Positions 1 through 10,178 of a stretch of DNA of 64,000 nt are shown here, piece after piece. Under the pieces are notes generated by a model. It searched no databases, was not told the DNA's origin, and worked only from the letters and a program-made list of their open reading frames with translations. Within the stretch, counting starts at the first letter, position 1. The number at the start of each line of letters is the position of its first letter. Made by a program: the position numbers and the translations under genes. The DNA lies in NCBI RefSeq assembly GCF_000340215.1, contig NW_006921532.1, forward strand, positions 5,492,573 through 5,556,572, given 5' to 3'. The DNA comes from Pseudocercospora fijiensis CIRAD86. Lineage: Eukaryota > Ascomycota > Dothideomycetes > Mycosphaerellales > Mycosphaerellaceae.

Positions 1-2
1 TT

Positions 3-829
3 GTCGTCCCAGCACCAAATGCAGCGGTTCAGAAGGCAGTCGATGAGTCCAATCCGACGGCCGGGTTGAAATTACTTCCTGTGCCTAATGATCAGTCTCT
101 GTTCCCTCAAGGCTTTCCCGCTGGCATGCATCCAGTCCTCGTAAGCAATGGGCGAAATGACGATATTCGGATGTCCGCTCTCCAGATCGATGGTGCACTC
201 ATGACTGCCGACATTTACGTGCCTTATGTCTCAAAAGGTGGCAGCCAGACACCACTCTCCGCTGCCCTACCAAATTACATTGCGGGGGAAAACGGCCCTC
301 TTCCCAACGGCCTTGTACCTGCTGTTGCGTCGAATCTGCTCTTCGCAGGCAACCCCTTGAGGCTTGGACAATTCATTCCAGAAAGCTCGCCATACCAGTC
401 CGACGCAGGAGGAACATTGTCCGCAGCCGCCTCATGGGCAATTGTGCCTAACCCGGTGTCCGGTCCTGGAGTTTACCCCGAAGCCGCCGACTTCCTTTTC
501 AAGACCACTTCGAGTCCAAAGTATACAGCAAAGGGTTTCAAGACGATGATCAACTTGCCAATCGTCCTTCCCAGTGGACTGTGCCAAAGGAACACTTATT
601 ATTTCAACAACGCTACTGCTTTGCCAGTGTTTAGGAATGGACAGGTTACCTTGGGTCCTGGAGCTTCTGGAACGAGTCCCACATCAGGCGTATTGCAGCA
701 GGCAAGCCCTGATGGAAGTGGTGTGTATGAAAATGTCGATGGATATGGAGCTTGTGCTCAGAATGTTGGCAATAATCCGCAAGACTGCGAGACTGCTGCC
801 AAGACTGTTGATCCGGCATCTTTGCAATA
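3..829 (+). CDS. Uncharacterised protein, 5'-truncated by window edge
   Basis: The frame is open from base 3 to a TAA at 827-829, so only the C-terminal ~275 residues are seen and the start lies outside the window. The sequence has a continuous fungal-protein composition with no in-frame stop. It contains a segment reading F-P-Q-G-F-P-A-G-M-H-P and later D-I-R, I-Y-V-P-Y-V and N-G-L-V-P. This loosely resembles acetoacetate-decarboxylase-fold proteins that some fungi encode as larger secreted proteins, but I see no decisive catalytic lysine motif. Near the C-terminus are paired cysteines (G-A-C-A-Q and Q-D-C-E), compatible with an extracellular protein. No intron is needed in the visible part. 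The product is real with good confidence; the fold suggestion is weak. Confidence 0.7.
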
Positions 830-1266
830 AGCCTCTGAATGGTGGCGTACAGAGAGACGCCCCAACAACACGTTCGATGTGGCATGTGTGCATGCAGATA
901 TATAGTATCGTGATGAACTTGCACGAGAGCCGTTTTATCTTGCTTCCACGCCCTTGCCCATGCCATGTCAGTCACCAAGCTTCCTCCTCCTTCAGTGATG
1001 CATCCAGATGAACATTGAGCATTTGTCCTTGAGAGGCATGAGAACGAAGCTTTCGGTCTCAGTGCACAGACGACCAAGGCGCCGCCAAACCTGATCCATT
1101 GGCCAGCCAAGCTGGTGGTCTGCGCACTGAGACTACGCATGACTGCAGCTAGACTCGGAGGCATTTCATTCCACGGACGCTCAAGAACCAATGACCAAGA
1201 TCTCCTTATTGGAACACCACAGCCTGATCTGTCTATTTGTTGACGTCCGTGGAGCGTGCCTCACAG
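830..1266. other. Intergenic region, no gene seen
   Basis: This holds the 3' flank of the partial gene and the 5' flank of the thioesterase gene. Overlapping frames on both strands lack an ATG or family-like sequence. No repeat or RNA gene was recognised. Confidence 0.6.
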
Positions 1267-1914
1267 ATGGCAGATTGGCGTGCGGGCGACTACTACACGC
1301 AGCTCCGCGCGGCACCCGTGGACGTAAAGGAGCTACAGTACTTCCAGTCGCAGCCATCAACAAAGCCATGGCTAGAGCACACCGACTACAGCCCGATAGC
1401 CAGTCCAGTACGGGCACCGCGAGGCGACGGAGAGGACGAATTTCTGGGACGAGTCGTCCACACCGATGACACAATCCGGCATTGGCTAGCAGTAATTTCC
1501 AACAAAGCCTTCCCACCCCCAGGATCCGAGAAATCTGGTGGTTTGCAAAAAGACGCAGGAACCGAGAAACCAGACTTCATGTTACTCTGTGATCTTCAAT
1601 ATGGCGTTAACGGTTTCCGTGGAATTGCGCATGGCGGCTTTCTTTGCTCGTTGATAGACGAGGCGTTGGCGCAGGTCGTGGAGCTTCATCGACACAGTAG
1701 TGACTCGCCTTCGCGCGAATATCTCTACACGGCTAATTTGAATGTGAATTTTCGGCGACCGGTTGCGACGCCTAATGTTATCATCATCAAGGGCTGGCTT
1801 GAAAAGAAACAAGGCAGGAAATGGACTGTTAGAGGAGTGCTCGAGAATGGTAGGGGAGAAGGATGTATTGATGTTGATGGGCTGTGGATTGCCGCTCGTC
1901 CTGGAAAGATTTAG
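1267..1914 (+). CDS. Hot-dog fold thioesterase family protein (PaaI/4HBT-like)
   Basis: Single-exon gene, 215 aa. I chose the ATG at 1267; the frame is open further upstream but only from a TTG. The hallmark is G-I-A-H-G-G-F at residues 119-125, the HGG motif of PaaI/THEM4-type acyl-CoA thioesterases. It is followed by the long helix (S-L-I-D-E-A-L-A) and a strand with N-V-N-F-R-R-P, all in the order expected for a 4HBT domain. The N-terminal ~100 residues are a fungal extension. The family hydrolyses acyl-CoA thioesters; substrate and compartment cannot be read from the sequence, and no clear mitochondrial presequence is visible. The gene converges on the oxidoreductase downstream. Family call confident, substrate unknown. 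Confidence 0.85.
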   Translation: MADWRAGDYYTQLRAAPVDVKELQYFQSQPSTKPWLEHTDYSPIASPVRAPRGDGEDEFLGRVVHTDDTIRHWLAVISNKAFPPPGSEKSGGLQKDAGTEKPDFMLLCDLQYGVNGFRGIAHGGFLCSLIDEALAQVVELHRHSSDSPSREYLYTANLNVNFRRPVATPNVIIIKGWLEKKQGRKWTVRGVLENGRGEGCIDVDGLWIAARPGKI

Positions 1915-2461
1915 AAGCTGGAGTGGGCAAGATGTTCGAAGCGAATATGACATAGTGCCTTGGATCAGAGTCCTGAAGGGTTCATTCAATATGTAGGCAA
2001 CGAGAAGATGCGGACGTATCGATTGCCCTTGACGCTCGTTTAGCCCTGTTTGCAGTATTTGTCACTGGCAAAATGCTCGATACCAGTCACATCCATGATG
2101 ATTGCTCCTGTCACAATGTAAGAAGATCGATGTTCATTGCTCGATGCTGTTGTCTTTAGCATAGTGAGCACATAAGTTGATTGGCACCTCGCAGCACCGC
2201 ACGGAGCGAACGCTGCGTTGCCGCCGACCTACAAAGCTGAGATTTATGAGGCATAGACGCACTCGTACAGCCAGGACCAAACATGGCCGGTCAGCTGAGG
2301 AGATGAAGTTCGGCGAAGCTCTTTTTCAATCGTCACTTGCACGCTAAACTGCGGATATTCGGGGAGACTGTCGTATGTAGTAGCCTGAAAGCAATTCCGA
2401 GCAAGGGCCAAAGTCGTTAATAGAATTCAAGCCCGAAAGGCAATACATTACAAATAGAGGC
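1915..2461. other. Convergent intergenic region
   Basis: About 550 bp between the 3' ends of the thioesterase (+) and the oxidoreductase (-). It presumably holds both 3' UTRs. No gene, repeat or RNA was recognised. Confidence 0.6.
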
Positions 2462-4012
2462 TCAAATAGCCTGCAGACGTGCTGCGACGTTTATCTGCCA
2501 CCACTGTTGCCAATCCACAACTTTCTTCTCTCGCCGAGCTTCCTCGGCTGCGAAGACAGCAGCATGTGAACGAATAATCTCTTCCATGGTACAACCCATA
2601 TATTCCACTTGAGCTTCATTAACATCCATGCTGCCGCCTTTACAGGCGATGATTGCCTTGACGAATTGCTGTGTCAAGCCATCATCACCGCCGCCGTGGT
2701 GACTATTCTTAGGCACCTCGGGATTGTAAGTGTTTGTTGTATCGTTCGTAAAGTCGTGAACCGTTATACTTCTGCTATCATAGCAGATCTCGCCCGATGT
2801 ACCGTATATCCGTCCGCGGCGCTCACATTGCGCCAGCGTCTGCGCGATCATATGAAAGGAAGCTGTCTTAGATCCGCGACCATCGGCATCGTCGTCCCAC
2901 TCCAGGGTAACGTACTGATCATCGCAGACATCGTTGTCGCTCTCCCAGACACAACGTCCATACCATGAGCGTCCCTCGATGTCTGCATGCGATTGCCTCG
3001 TAGACTTGACGTCGTAGTCTTCTGCAAGGGTTTCCAACAAAGTCTGTTTTGCTTTTTCAGGTCCTGACTCGTTCAGAATAGTCTCAACTTCGGGGTTCAC
3101 GATGTCAATAGGCCATTTTGCGTTCCCCTTCGCAAGCACCTTGTCGTTGTAAATTCGCAAAGCCGAGTACTGGCAGCTATCTTTGATTGGACAAGACAGA
3201 CAATTTGTAGCTTGACCTGCTTCACGGGGCTTCTGACTTCGGCGGAACTGCTTCAACGAGCCACTGGAAGTAAGTCGAGCAGGAAGATGTGCTTGCTGCC
3301 CGTCGCCGGTTACCGGAGAGCAGAGCATCCACAGAATGAAATCAATATCATGGCAGCTCTTGGTTAGGAGGCTAGGAGCTGTGGTAGACTCCTTTCTCCA
3401 ATTGCCGCGGACGTAAGAGTGACTGAAATGCCACCAACCGACTGGCTCTGTATGTTCGATCGACAGAACGTCGCCAATCACGCGCCGCTCTCGAACGAGG
3501 TGCCTCAGCAACATGTTGTGAGGACTGTAACGTAAGACATGACCGATGGCGAAGATACGCTTCGGAGCGGCAAGCAGAGCCTTCTCAATTCGCAGACAGT
3601 CGTCCAGGGAGGTGGCCAGAGGCTTTTCGCTCATGATATGAAGGCCGAGTGGTGCAACAGCGGCGAGGACTTCCATGTGGTGCTCATCGCGAACGCAGAT
3701 GAAGACGCCATCAATGCCTGCCGGCACAGATATGCCTGCTGCTTCGTCCTTCCGCCTTTGCTGTTCATATTTGACGAACTGCGTCCAGCTGGCGAATTCC
3801 TGTTCAGGAGAAGGCTTGCCACCGGGCCATATGTATCTGGAGCCGAGCAATCCACGCTTGAAGTCGATGGGTTCTGCGATGGCAGCAACGGTGCCAAGGC
3901 CAGAGTCTACAGTTGCTCTTGCATATGCATGGCCCCGACTTCCTGCTCCTACGATAAGGAGACGCGGCTTGGGAGAAGTTCCAAAGCCTTCATCGTTCGT
4001 CAAAGGAGCCAT
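2462..4012 (-). CDS. GFO/IDH/MocA family NAD(P)-dependent oxidoreductase
   Basis: Single exon, 516 aa from the ATG at 4012; the frame extends upstream only from a GTG. The N-terminal Rossmann fold shows L-L-I-V-G-A-G-S-R-G (GxGxxG at 22-27). The family hallmark S-E-K-P is at 128-131, where the lysine is the usual catalytic residue, followed by conserved A-I-G-H-V-L-R-Y-S and K-S-C-H-D-I-D-F. A cysteine cluster C-x2-C-x5-C lies in the second half and recurs in a subset of the family. The C-terminal part has H-G-G-G-D-D-G-L, typical of sugar or inositol dehydrogenase-like members. The reaction would be oxidation or reduction of a sugar, inositol or related alcohol; the substrate is not determinable. 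It is head-to-head with the SDR gene at 4382, with 369 bp between start codons. Confidence 0.88.
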   Translation of the reverse strand: MAPLTNDEGFGTSPKPRLLIVGAGSRGHAYARATVDSGLGTVAAIAEPIDFKRGLLGSRYIWPGGKPSPEQEFASWTQFVKYEQQRRKDEAAGISVPAGIDGVFICVRDEHHMEVLAAVAPLGLHIMSEKPLATSLDDCLRIEKALLAAPKRIFAIGHVLRYSPHNMLLRHLVRERRVIGDVLSIEHTEPVGWWHFSHSYVRGNWRKESTTAPSLLTKSCHDIDFILWMLCSPVTGDGQQAHLPARLTSSGSLKQFRRSQKPREAGQATNCLSCPIKDSCQYSALRIYNDKVLAKGNAKWPIDIVNPEVETILNESGPEKAKQTLLETLAEDYDVKSTRQSHADIEGRSWYGRCVWESDNDVCDDQYVTLEWDDDADGRGSKTASFHMIAQTLAQCERRGRIYGTSGEICYDSRSITVHDFTNDTTNTYNPEVPKNSHHGGGDDGLTQQFVKAIIACKGGSMDVNEAQVEYMGCTMEEIIRSHAAVFAAEEARREKKVVDWQQWWQINVAARLQAI

Positions 4013-4381
4013 GTCTACTGCAGAGCGACGACGAGGACGCTGGTAAATGGAGGATGGAGCTGAAGTGCATGGCGACGAAGAAATCCCCACGAATTGGAGT
4101 CGTGCAAATGGTAAGGTGCAATGTGACGCTGGGTATTCTAAGCAACCAGAGCGGTGGCCTTATGCTTCCTGCGACCATCGGGGCTCAATTGCTTCCTCAG
4201 GCACGCACACATCCTTCTCGCGTCGCGACAACCGAGGCTTTCACAATTGTTTCCCGGCCGAGGGCAATGCGCATTGCTCTTCCGACATTCCATAGACGAC
4301 TACAGTAAGTTCGTCAGCTACACTCTCGCAAGTCGCCAGTTCATCGTCTCGCAATCAATCTATTCCCATACCACATCAGCC
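4013..4381. promoter_or_regulatory. Shared divergent promoter region of oxidoreductase and SDR
   Basis: 369 bp between two divergent ATGs. It must contain the 5' UTRs and promoters of both genes. Pyrimidine-rich stretches precede the SDR ATG. No specific operator was identified; the regulatory role is inferred from gene arrangement only. Confidence 0.5.
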
Positions 4382-5334
4382 ATGTCCCCACAACTCAACT
4401 ACCCACAGGGTATGTTCAAAGGCCAAACAGCCATCATCACTGGATCTGGTCAAGGAATCGGAGCAGAATGCGCGAGACTCTTTGCAAATGAAGGCGCACT
4501 TGTCGTCGTGTCAGACATTGACAAAGGTATGGGCGGAGCTGAGCATGGGCAAATGCGCATCATGTCTGACAGAACCCAGAGAAATCGCAGGCCGTAGCAG
4601 ACAAGATCAACCAGAGCGGCGGCAAGGCCATCTCCATCCCAGGTGACATCATGAACGATCAGTACATCAAGGAGCTAGTGAAGAAGTCGGCAGAGTTTGG
4701 CGGCGGCAAGATTCACTTCATCGTCAACAATGTATGGAAGCATCCCCATCCAGTATGAGATAATGGCTGACCTTGACGCGATTGCGTTTAGGCGGGCTTC
4801 ACCTGGGATGGCGTGATTCACAAGACCACTGACAAGCAATGGGACACAATCGTCAACCTCCATGGCACCGCACCATTCAAGTTGGTCCGAACCGCCGCAC
4901 CATACTTCCGGGTCAAAGATGGCGAGCCACGTTGTATCGTCAACATCTCGTCCACCTCTGGTATACATGGCAATGCCGGACAAGCGAATTACGCCTTTGC
5001 AAAGGCAGGGGTAACAGGTCTGAGCAAAGCTATTGCTAAAGAGTGGGGTCCACAATTCGGAGTGAGGTGCAACACAGTTGCATTTGGGCATATTCAGACT
5101 CGTCTCACAGCCGCGAAAGAGGAGGGTGCCTTTGTGACAACACCTGATGGCGAAAAGGTTGCTCTGGGCATACCACAGAAGCAGAAAGATTCTAGTGCAA
5201 GCTATGCGGATATCCCCCTGCGAAGGCCGGGCACGGCTACAGAGGCAGCAAGTGCAGTTATGGCTGTCTGCAGTCCACTTTTCAGCTACGTCAATGGACA
5301 AACTATCAGTGTTACTGGAGGCCGGAACATGTAG
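4382..5334 (+). CDS. Classical short-chain dehydrogenase/reductase, three exons
   Basis: Exons 4382-4526, 4580-4731 and 4792-5334 give 279 aa; the 53- and 60-bp introns have GT...AG ends and keep frame. Cofactor site T-G-S-G-Q-G-I-G is at 20-27, N-N-A-G at 98-101, a catalytic serine in N-I-S-S-T-S near 153, and Y-A-F-A-K with Tyr166 and Lys170. The C-terminus S-V-T-G-G resembles FabG-like 3-oxoacyl reductases. An acidic residue after strand 2 (S-D-I-D) favours NAD(H), but this is inference. Without splicing the first two exons the protein would lose its Rossmann core, so the exon structure is well supported. Its divergent partner is a MocA-type oxidoreductase, so the two may act on one substrate. 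No peroxisomal SKL-type terminus is present. Confidence 0.9.
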
Positions 5335-5555
5335 AGATAGATACACGCACCTAGATATGCTATTCAGTCATGTGTTTGATCCAATCCCCCTTCAAGGTAG
5401 AAGGCGTCCGACATTTTGAACCGGATGCTCAAATGCCACAAATCGTAATGCCCAGATCAATATCCACGATTGCCACCCCGGTTACAAGAGCATCTTAGCC
5501 TGCTTCAGCGGATCCAGACATCGATTGAGAAGGATCATTGATTCGCATATATTCT
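5335..5555. other. Short convergent intergenic region
   Basis: Separates the 3' ends of the SDR (+) and cutinase (-). It contains no recognisable feature beyond presumed 3' UTRs. Confidence 0.5.
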
Positions 5556-6327
5556 TCAATTGGCTATGGCAAGCTTCGCCTCCAAAAACTGCGCTGCAGC
5601 AGGGACGAATTGCTCGTACTCGAAATGAGCCTGAGTAACATTCAGTGTGCCATAACACACCTGATCGCCCTCATTGCAATAAACCAGCGCTCGATCAGTC
5701 GAGAAACTCGGAATTCTGCCGGAATTCTGCGAATTCCTAGTGTAACCAAAGAGAACGACACCGGCGATCTGTTCTTGCACTGCTGCCTCAAGAACACTTA
5801 TTGATGCAGCCATGACGGCTGTACCTTGCCTGTAGGGTGTCAGCAGCATATTCTAGAAGGCTTCGAGGGAGCCGTACGAATATCCGCCGGCAACGACTTG
5901 AGTATCCGGACATTTGGTGCTAGCAAGATCGAAAAGTCTGAGTGCCTCGTCGATTGCGCCTTGAGATGTTCCCAAAGGATAGGTGTTTGAGATGAGGTCT
6001 GCTGCGTAGGCACCTCCTACGCCCTGGCATGCGACGTTTTCCTCATCATAATCTGCTTTCAGATCTTCGCATAGTAAGGGCCCGAGGCTGCCGCCCTGCA
6101 AGGGGTGTTGAGCAGATTCGTGGACGATTGCATGTTACCTCGATTGCACTGCATACCATGTTCCCTGTCTCTGTCGAGGCTCGAGCCCAAATGAATGTGA
6201 TATCCCGGCAAGGACAATCCTCTAGCTCCGTCTTGTTGATGTCGACTGTTGCTCTCGGCAGGATCGCATTTGCTGGCAAAGCGATTGCGTTCGAAGCCAG
6301 GAGGCCCAGGAAAAGGGAACCGAACAT
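5556..6327 (-). CDS. Cutinase (secreted serine esterase), three exons
   Basis: Exons (on the minus strand) 6327-6157, 6095-5878 and 5829-5556 give 220 aa; the introns are 61 and 48 bp with GT...AG ends. A hydrophobic N-terminus, M-F-G-S-L-F-L-G-L-L-A-S followed by small residues, is a signal peptide. The nucleophile elbow G-Y-S-Q-G has Ser130. Asp185 (in G-D-Q-V-C) and His198 (in A-H-F) complete the catalytic triad. Paired cysteines (C-P-C near 38-40; C-P-D before the elbow; C181 and C188) match cutinase disulfides. Cutinases hydrolyse the ester bonds of plant cutin outside the cell. The second intron splits the codon of the catalytic serine; reading straight through it gives G-Y-S-Y-G and a premature stop. 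Length is normal for the family. Confidence 0.92.
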
Positions 6328-6868
6328 CGTCGCAAGGAAGAAATCGAAGCTCCAGTCTGATGGAGCAATCTCTTACCTCCACACAAGGTAGGAGCACAAG
6401 GCCTACTCTTATAAGATCAAGCTTCACGATTGAACAGCCGCAATTCGGAGCGGAGACCTTCAACGACTGCGTCCTTCCCATAGTCTGCTGTCTCGACCAA
6501 GCTTTGATCACAGGCTCGCTGGCAATGCAACTTCCCGAAGCAGAAATCGCACTCGACAAATTTTCGGCAGACTCTGTTCGAGAAAGCTGAATGGCGCCGA
6601 TACGAGGACGATCTAGCGAACGTACCGGAATTTGTTGTCGCTACCTGAGAATACTGTATGTTCAGAGCATCGGTGAGTCTGCCAGCAAAGAACCTAAGTC
6701 TGGCACCTGGGCGTTGCCACGTGGTCGACAGGGATAATCGTGCAGACTCCACTCCTTTGATGCACACATAATCGATTCGGCGCTCGGGCATATGTCAACA
6801 TTCGGCAGGTAATACATTATCCTGGTCAGCCGAAGAGGGTCTGTTCTGATATCATGCCACGGCCATCC
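6328..6868. other. Intergenic region upstream of cutinase
   Basis: About 540 bp between the cutinase start and the 3' end of the next minus-strand gene. It must contain the cutinase promoter. Open frames exist on both strands (for example minus 6417-6791) but show no family resemblance, and I regard them as chance. Confidence 0.5.
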
Positions 6869-7397
6869 TTATTCCAACCACCTCTTGTCTGGCGTCTCGA
6901 AGAATGGAGGATCGATACCGATGAAGCTTGGCCAGAAATCGATTTCGAGTCTCCAGGGAGCAGTATACAAGGCGAAGACAGTTGCTGTCACCATTTCCTC
7001 CATTCCGTCTTGGTCTTGGCCCATCACAAGAATGATGTCTCTCTTCAACTTGATATTGGCGTCGAGTTGAGATGGCCATTGCCTTTTTCAACCTGAGTCT
7101 GATGGTCTCCTGCATATTCCATTCCCCGCGATGGACTTCCTTCGGGTAGAACTTCCACTGCCAGAAATCATAGTCCTCGAAGCACCACGCAAGTCGACTT
7201 TCGTGACCGACCATCAATGGCCAGAAATGAGAATGGCTCCAAACGCGGAGTAGAGTGAAACGCGAAGAGGCGTGCTTCGCATGGTGATCTCTGGCCAAAC
7301 TCAAGAGATCTAACCGTCTCCAGTCCACAGCACCATCGGGCACAAAGATTCTGCCTGAAATACGATAGTCGATGAAGAGAGTCTCCTTTGCGGTCAT
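6869..7397 (-). CDS. Small uncharacterised protein, 5' end uncertain
   Basis: The minus strand shows protein-like sequence in two frames. One (7397 to about 7093) is rich in aromatic residues (H-S-H-F-W-P-L, F-E-D-Y-D-F-W-Q-W). The second (7040-6869) includes I-I-L-V-M-G-Q-D-Q-D-G and P-W-R-L-E-I-D-F-W-P-S-F and ends at a TAA. They join through a possible 52-bp intron (7041-7092, GT...AG, branch-like CTCAAC) or by a one-base shift in an A5 run. From the ATG at 7397 the product is 158 aa. The first frame stays open with protein-like sequence upstream to about 7545 without an ATG, so the true start may be in a missed exon or lost. I do not recognise the family. The upstream gene ends at 7567. 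Confidence 0.45.
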
Positions 7398-7566
7398 AGG
7401 ATCCGTTCCTGCAATGGCTCGGCCGATCGCACCTTGGTAGTCTGCGTCGAAAAAAGGAGCGATGATACCGGCCGTGTACAGTCGCGCGAGGAGTGGTCGA
7501 GTGATCGCAGCATACCAAATTTTTCGTTTTGTATACCATGGTCATTCGATCTATGCGAGAGGTCTT

Positions 7567-8979
7567 TTACTCTGCCACGTTCGTTCCCGCATTCATCATC
7601 ATGTCTCCAAACAACTCATGTAAGTTCTCGGCTTTACTCGTCACTCCCCCAGCCAAATCCATCTTCTCCAACAACTCATCAATCGACTCTTGATTGCTTT
7701 GCTGGCCTGAACACCGATAGAAGAATCGCTCGCCATGTTGATGCAGAGCATTATGGTCCTTGCCTTGCTGGTCGCAGCGGCAGAGGTCAAGGAAATTGAC
7801 CGCGCGCTTTATCCACTGGCGCACAAAGGCAGCAATACCTGGCGGGAGAAGATGCAAGCCCTCATCGCCGCCGAGAGCGGATGTAGCCTCGTCAAGCAGA
7901 AATGCAAGCAGATCCCCAACAGTGCTCGCCTCTGGCTGGCTAGGTCCATTGAAGCGCAACTTGAAACGTGTCGCAAGCTTCCTGGCGTGGTAGGAATTTG
8001 CAAAGCACATCGATCGGGGAATGATCGATTTAGGCGCTTTGAGTGAATCCAAGGTCGCGTCCAAGGCCAGCAAGATCGTCGAGTGCGTGAAAGTCACGAC
8101 ACTCTGCTTGTTGATGCAAATGTCTAATTTCTTCCAAAGAAGGTTCCGCTTGAGGAAGTTGGCCCGGCAAACATCAATCTCATGCTTGATGGCAATCTCG
8201 CGCATGTCTTGGTCAGTCAAGATCTCCGAATCACAGAAGCATTTGCTTGCCAGGCATTCGTTGGCAGTCATAATTTTCAGACCTGCCAAGTTGATTGGGG
8301 AAATGTGGCCGCATGGCAACACGGCTTTGACCACACCTTTACCAGACAGGTCGACGAAGGTATTACTGGAGGCCAGACGATCGTTAAGCAAATCGCCAGG
8401 AGTGCGTTTTATAGCAGATGCCCATTCTGCGTCCCAATCCAGAGCTTCTGCTTCGAGATCAGCATCTGGATAGGCTTTCTGCAGGTTGTCCCACACATGG
8501 TAGAAGGCCATATCGGACTCGCGGCAGATCAGGTGCTCAAGCATGCGAATCCACTTGTAAGTGCCCGCGAGTCTGAGCAATACAGCTTGTTGGACAGAAG
8601 TCAGCTCGAAGCGCTGCTTGAATTCCATCGCACCGCTATGGTAGGTGACCAAGTACCTCCAAACAACGGCTCCTTTGCTGCTATCAAACGCTGCCACGAA
8701 TCGTAATGACGACGATCCTTGGACCGTACAGAGGTTTTCGACAGCAGTGATTAGGCCTGTGTGCGAATCAGGAGTTACGAGTCGTTGCTGTCGGGTCTCG
8801 GGCGGTAGGAGAACGTAGAAGTTGGTGCTGAAAGCATCGCGTAGCTGGTGATCCTGAGGTGGTTGGTCGCGATATGCCACGTCCTTTGGCACTTCCAAGA
8901 TCGGAAATTGAGCACTTGCAGGTAGGAGCTCGCATGCTGGGTAATGGAAGTTCAAGACATGCGGTGTTTCTGTATCCAT
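7567..8979 (-). CDS. Uncharacterised 470-aa protein with CGH zinc-binding-like segment
   Basis: Single exon from the ATG at 8979 (the frame extends upstream without a better start). The N-terminus M-D-T-E-T-P-H is soluble; I see no signal peptide or membrane segment. In the middle, L-P-C-G-H-I-S-P-I-N-L is followed by E-C-L-A-S-K-C-F-C, a Cys/His spacing like half of a RING finger, as found in several lineage-specific fungal proteins, but a complete C3HC4 set is absent. The N-terminal half has aromatic helical stretches (W-R-Y-L-V-T-Y-H). The C-terminal tail has a second Cys pair (L-C-R-C-D) before a polar end. No catalytic motif is visible. It could be a ubiquitin-pathway or HET-like protein, but no function can be claimed. 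The frame is convincing because it is long and compositionally even. Confidence 0.7.
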   Translation of the reverse strand: MDTETPHVLNFHYPACELLPASAQFPILEVPKDVAYRDQPPQDHQLRDAFSTNFYVLLPPETRQQRLVTPDSHTGLITAVENLCTVQGSSSLRFVAAFDSSKGAVVWRYLVTYHSGAMEFKQRFELTSVQQAVLLRLAGTYKWIRMLEHLICRESDMAFYHVWDNLQKAYPDADLEAEALDWDAEWASAIKRTPGDLLNDRLASSNTFVDLSGKGVVKAVLPCGHISPINLAGLKIMTANECLASKCFCDSEILTDQDMREIAIKHEIDVCRANFLKRNLLWKKLDICINKQSVVTFTHSTILLALDATLDSLKAPKSIIPRSMCFANSYHARKLATRFKLRFNGPSQPEASTVGDLLAFLLDEATSALGGDEGLHLLPPGIAAFVRQWIKRAVNFLDLCRCDQQGKDHNALHQHGERFFYRCSGQQSNQESIDELLEKMDLAGGVTSKAENLHELFGDMMMNAGTNVAE

Positions 8980-9937
8980 AGCGCTCACAATAGCTTGGAC
9001 GTTCAGGATGGTATGATGCGTTACCAGCCAGATGCAGATCGAGCAGTGGTGAAGTCGGAAGGTAAGGTAGGTTTGGAAGAGGAGTGACCAACCAAGACTT
9101 GAAGGGGAAGAGTGCTTAGAAAGTGAATTGGGATAAATGTCGTAGCAGGTGAATGCCAAGGAGAGCAACAAGTCCTCTAGGTCGAGGTGAACAAAGCCAT
9201 TGTTGTCCGATTATCGGGCCAGTTTTGTAAGAAGAAATAGAGCGTGCCTAAAGCAGGTTTACAGTGCTGCCGACTGTATCTGGGTCGAGGGTGATGTGCA
9301 CCGATGATGTTCAGGCGGATATAGAATTCGCTCGGAAGGTGTATTAGGTCACATTATCGTTAGACACCTCTAGAGCTCCTCGATATCGTCAGTCCAGCTT
9401 AACAGATTCTGGAGAGTAGGGCGACAGACTGTTGGACCAACTTTTGTCCTCTAGGGCAAGAAGGCAGGATTAGAATCGACGTGACAGTCATTTTTGAAGC
9501 TTAATAAGTGGTGGCTAAGTGGGCGATGACGGGAGCGGTGACTCCGGGACTATAGCCAATATTGACAGAATGCACCGTGATCTGATGGAACGTAGTGAGT
9601 CCGGCATACGGCCCAAGATGCCGTTTCCTGGTTACAAGATGGTGATGGTTATCGAGAGCGGTTTAGTACTTAGTTGCAGATGCGCGGGAGTTTGCGGCAC
9701 AAGCGTATGGTGATTATTTGACGGCACTTCCGCATGTATAAAGGGTATGAGTTGCAAGGTCCATGAAGTTACTCAGGAATACCAGATGGTGGAAGTGGTA
9801 ATGTCATATTCCTGGCCGCGGAGGTGCACAAGCAAAGTTTAGGCCACTGCCAGTTAGCGAACCTCTTCACAGACATCAAGCAGCGGAAGACAACGAGATC
9901 AGTTTCATCTCTAAGTACCATCTACCACCAGCCCAAG
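8980..9937. other. Divergent intergenic region
   Basis: About 960 bp between the divergent 470-aa gene (-) and TOM6 (+). It must hold both promoters. No gene, tRNA or repeat was recognised. Confidence 0.55.
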
Positions 9938-10178
9938 ATGCCACCAAAGACCATCAGAGGAGGCAAAATCGTCGCCCAGCAGCCACAACGAGGCAACATT
10001 GTAAAAGAGACGTACAACGCCATCACAGACCCCGAGAACCGAAGCGTAGTAACTGCTCTGGCATTTTTCGTGGTATGCGACCCATCAACAGCTGGGAAGC
10101 AATAGTCACTAAGTACTGCAACAGGGCGGTGTCGCATTTCTGCATAGCAGCTGGAGCGAAATTCTGCTTCCGCCGTGA
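9938..10178 (+). CDS. TOM6: TOM complex subunit TOM6-like, tail-anchored microprotein
   Basis: Two exons, 9938-10072 and 10125-10178, with a 52-bp GT...AG intron give 62 aa. The polar N-terminus starts M-P-P-K and leads to T-Y-N-A-I-T-D-P-E-N-R-S-V-V, then a single hydrophobic segment A-L-A-F-F-V-G-G-V-A-F-L, and the terminus S-W-S-E-I-L-L-P-P. That order (basic start, D/S-P-E-N, one membrane helix, L-L-P-P end) is what I know for filamentous-fungal Tom6, which stabilises the TOM translocase in the outer mitochondrial membrane. The membrane helix and LLPP terminus exist only after splicing, so a single-frame search would miss the gene. The symbol is by family resemblance; small tail-anchored proteins are easily confused. 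Confidence 0.7.
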
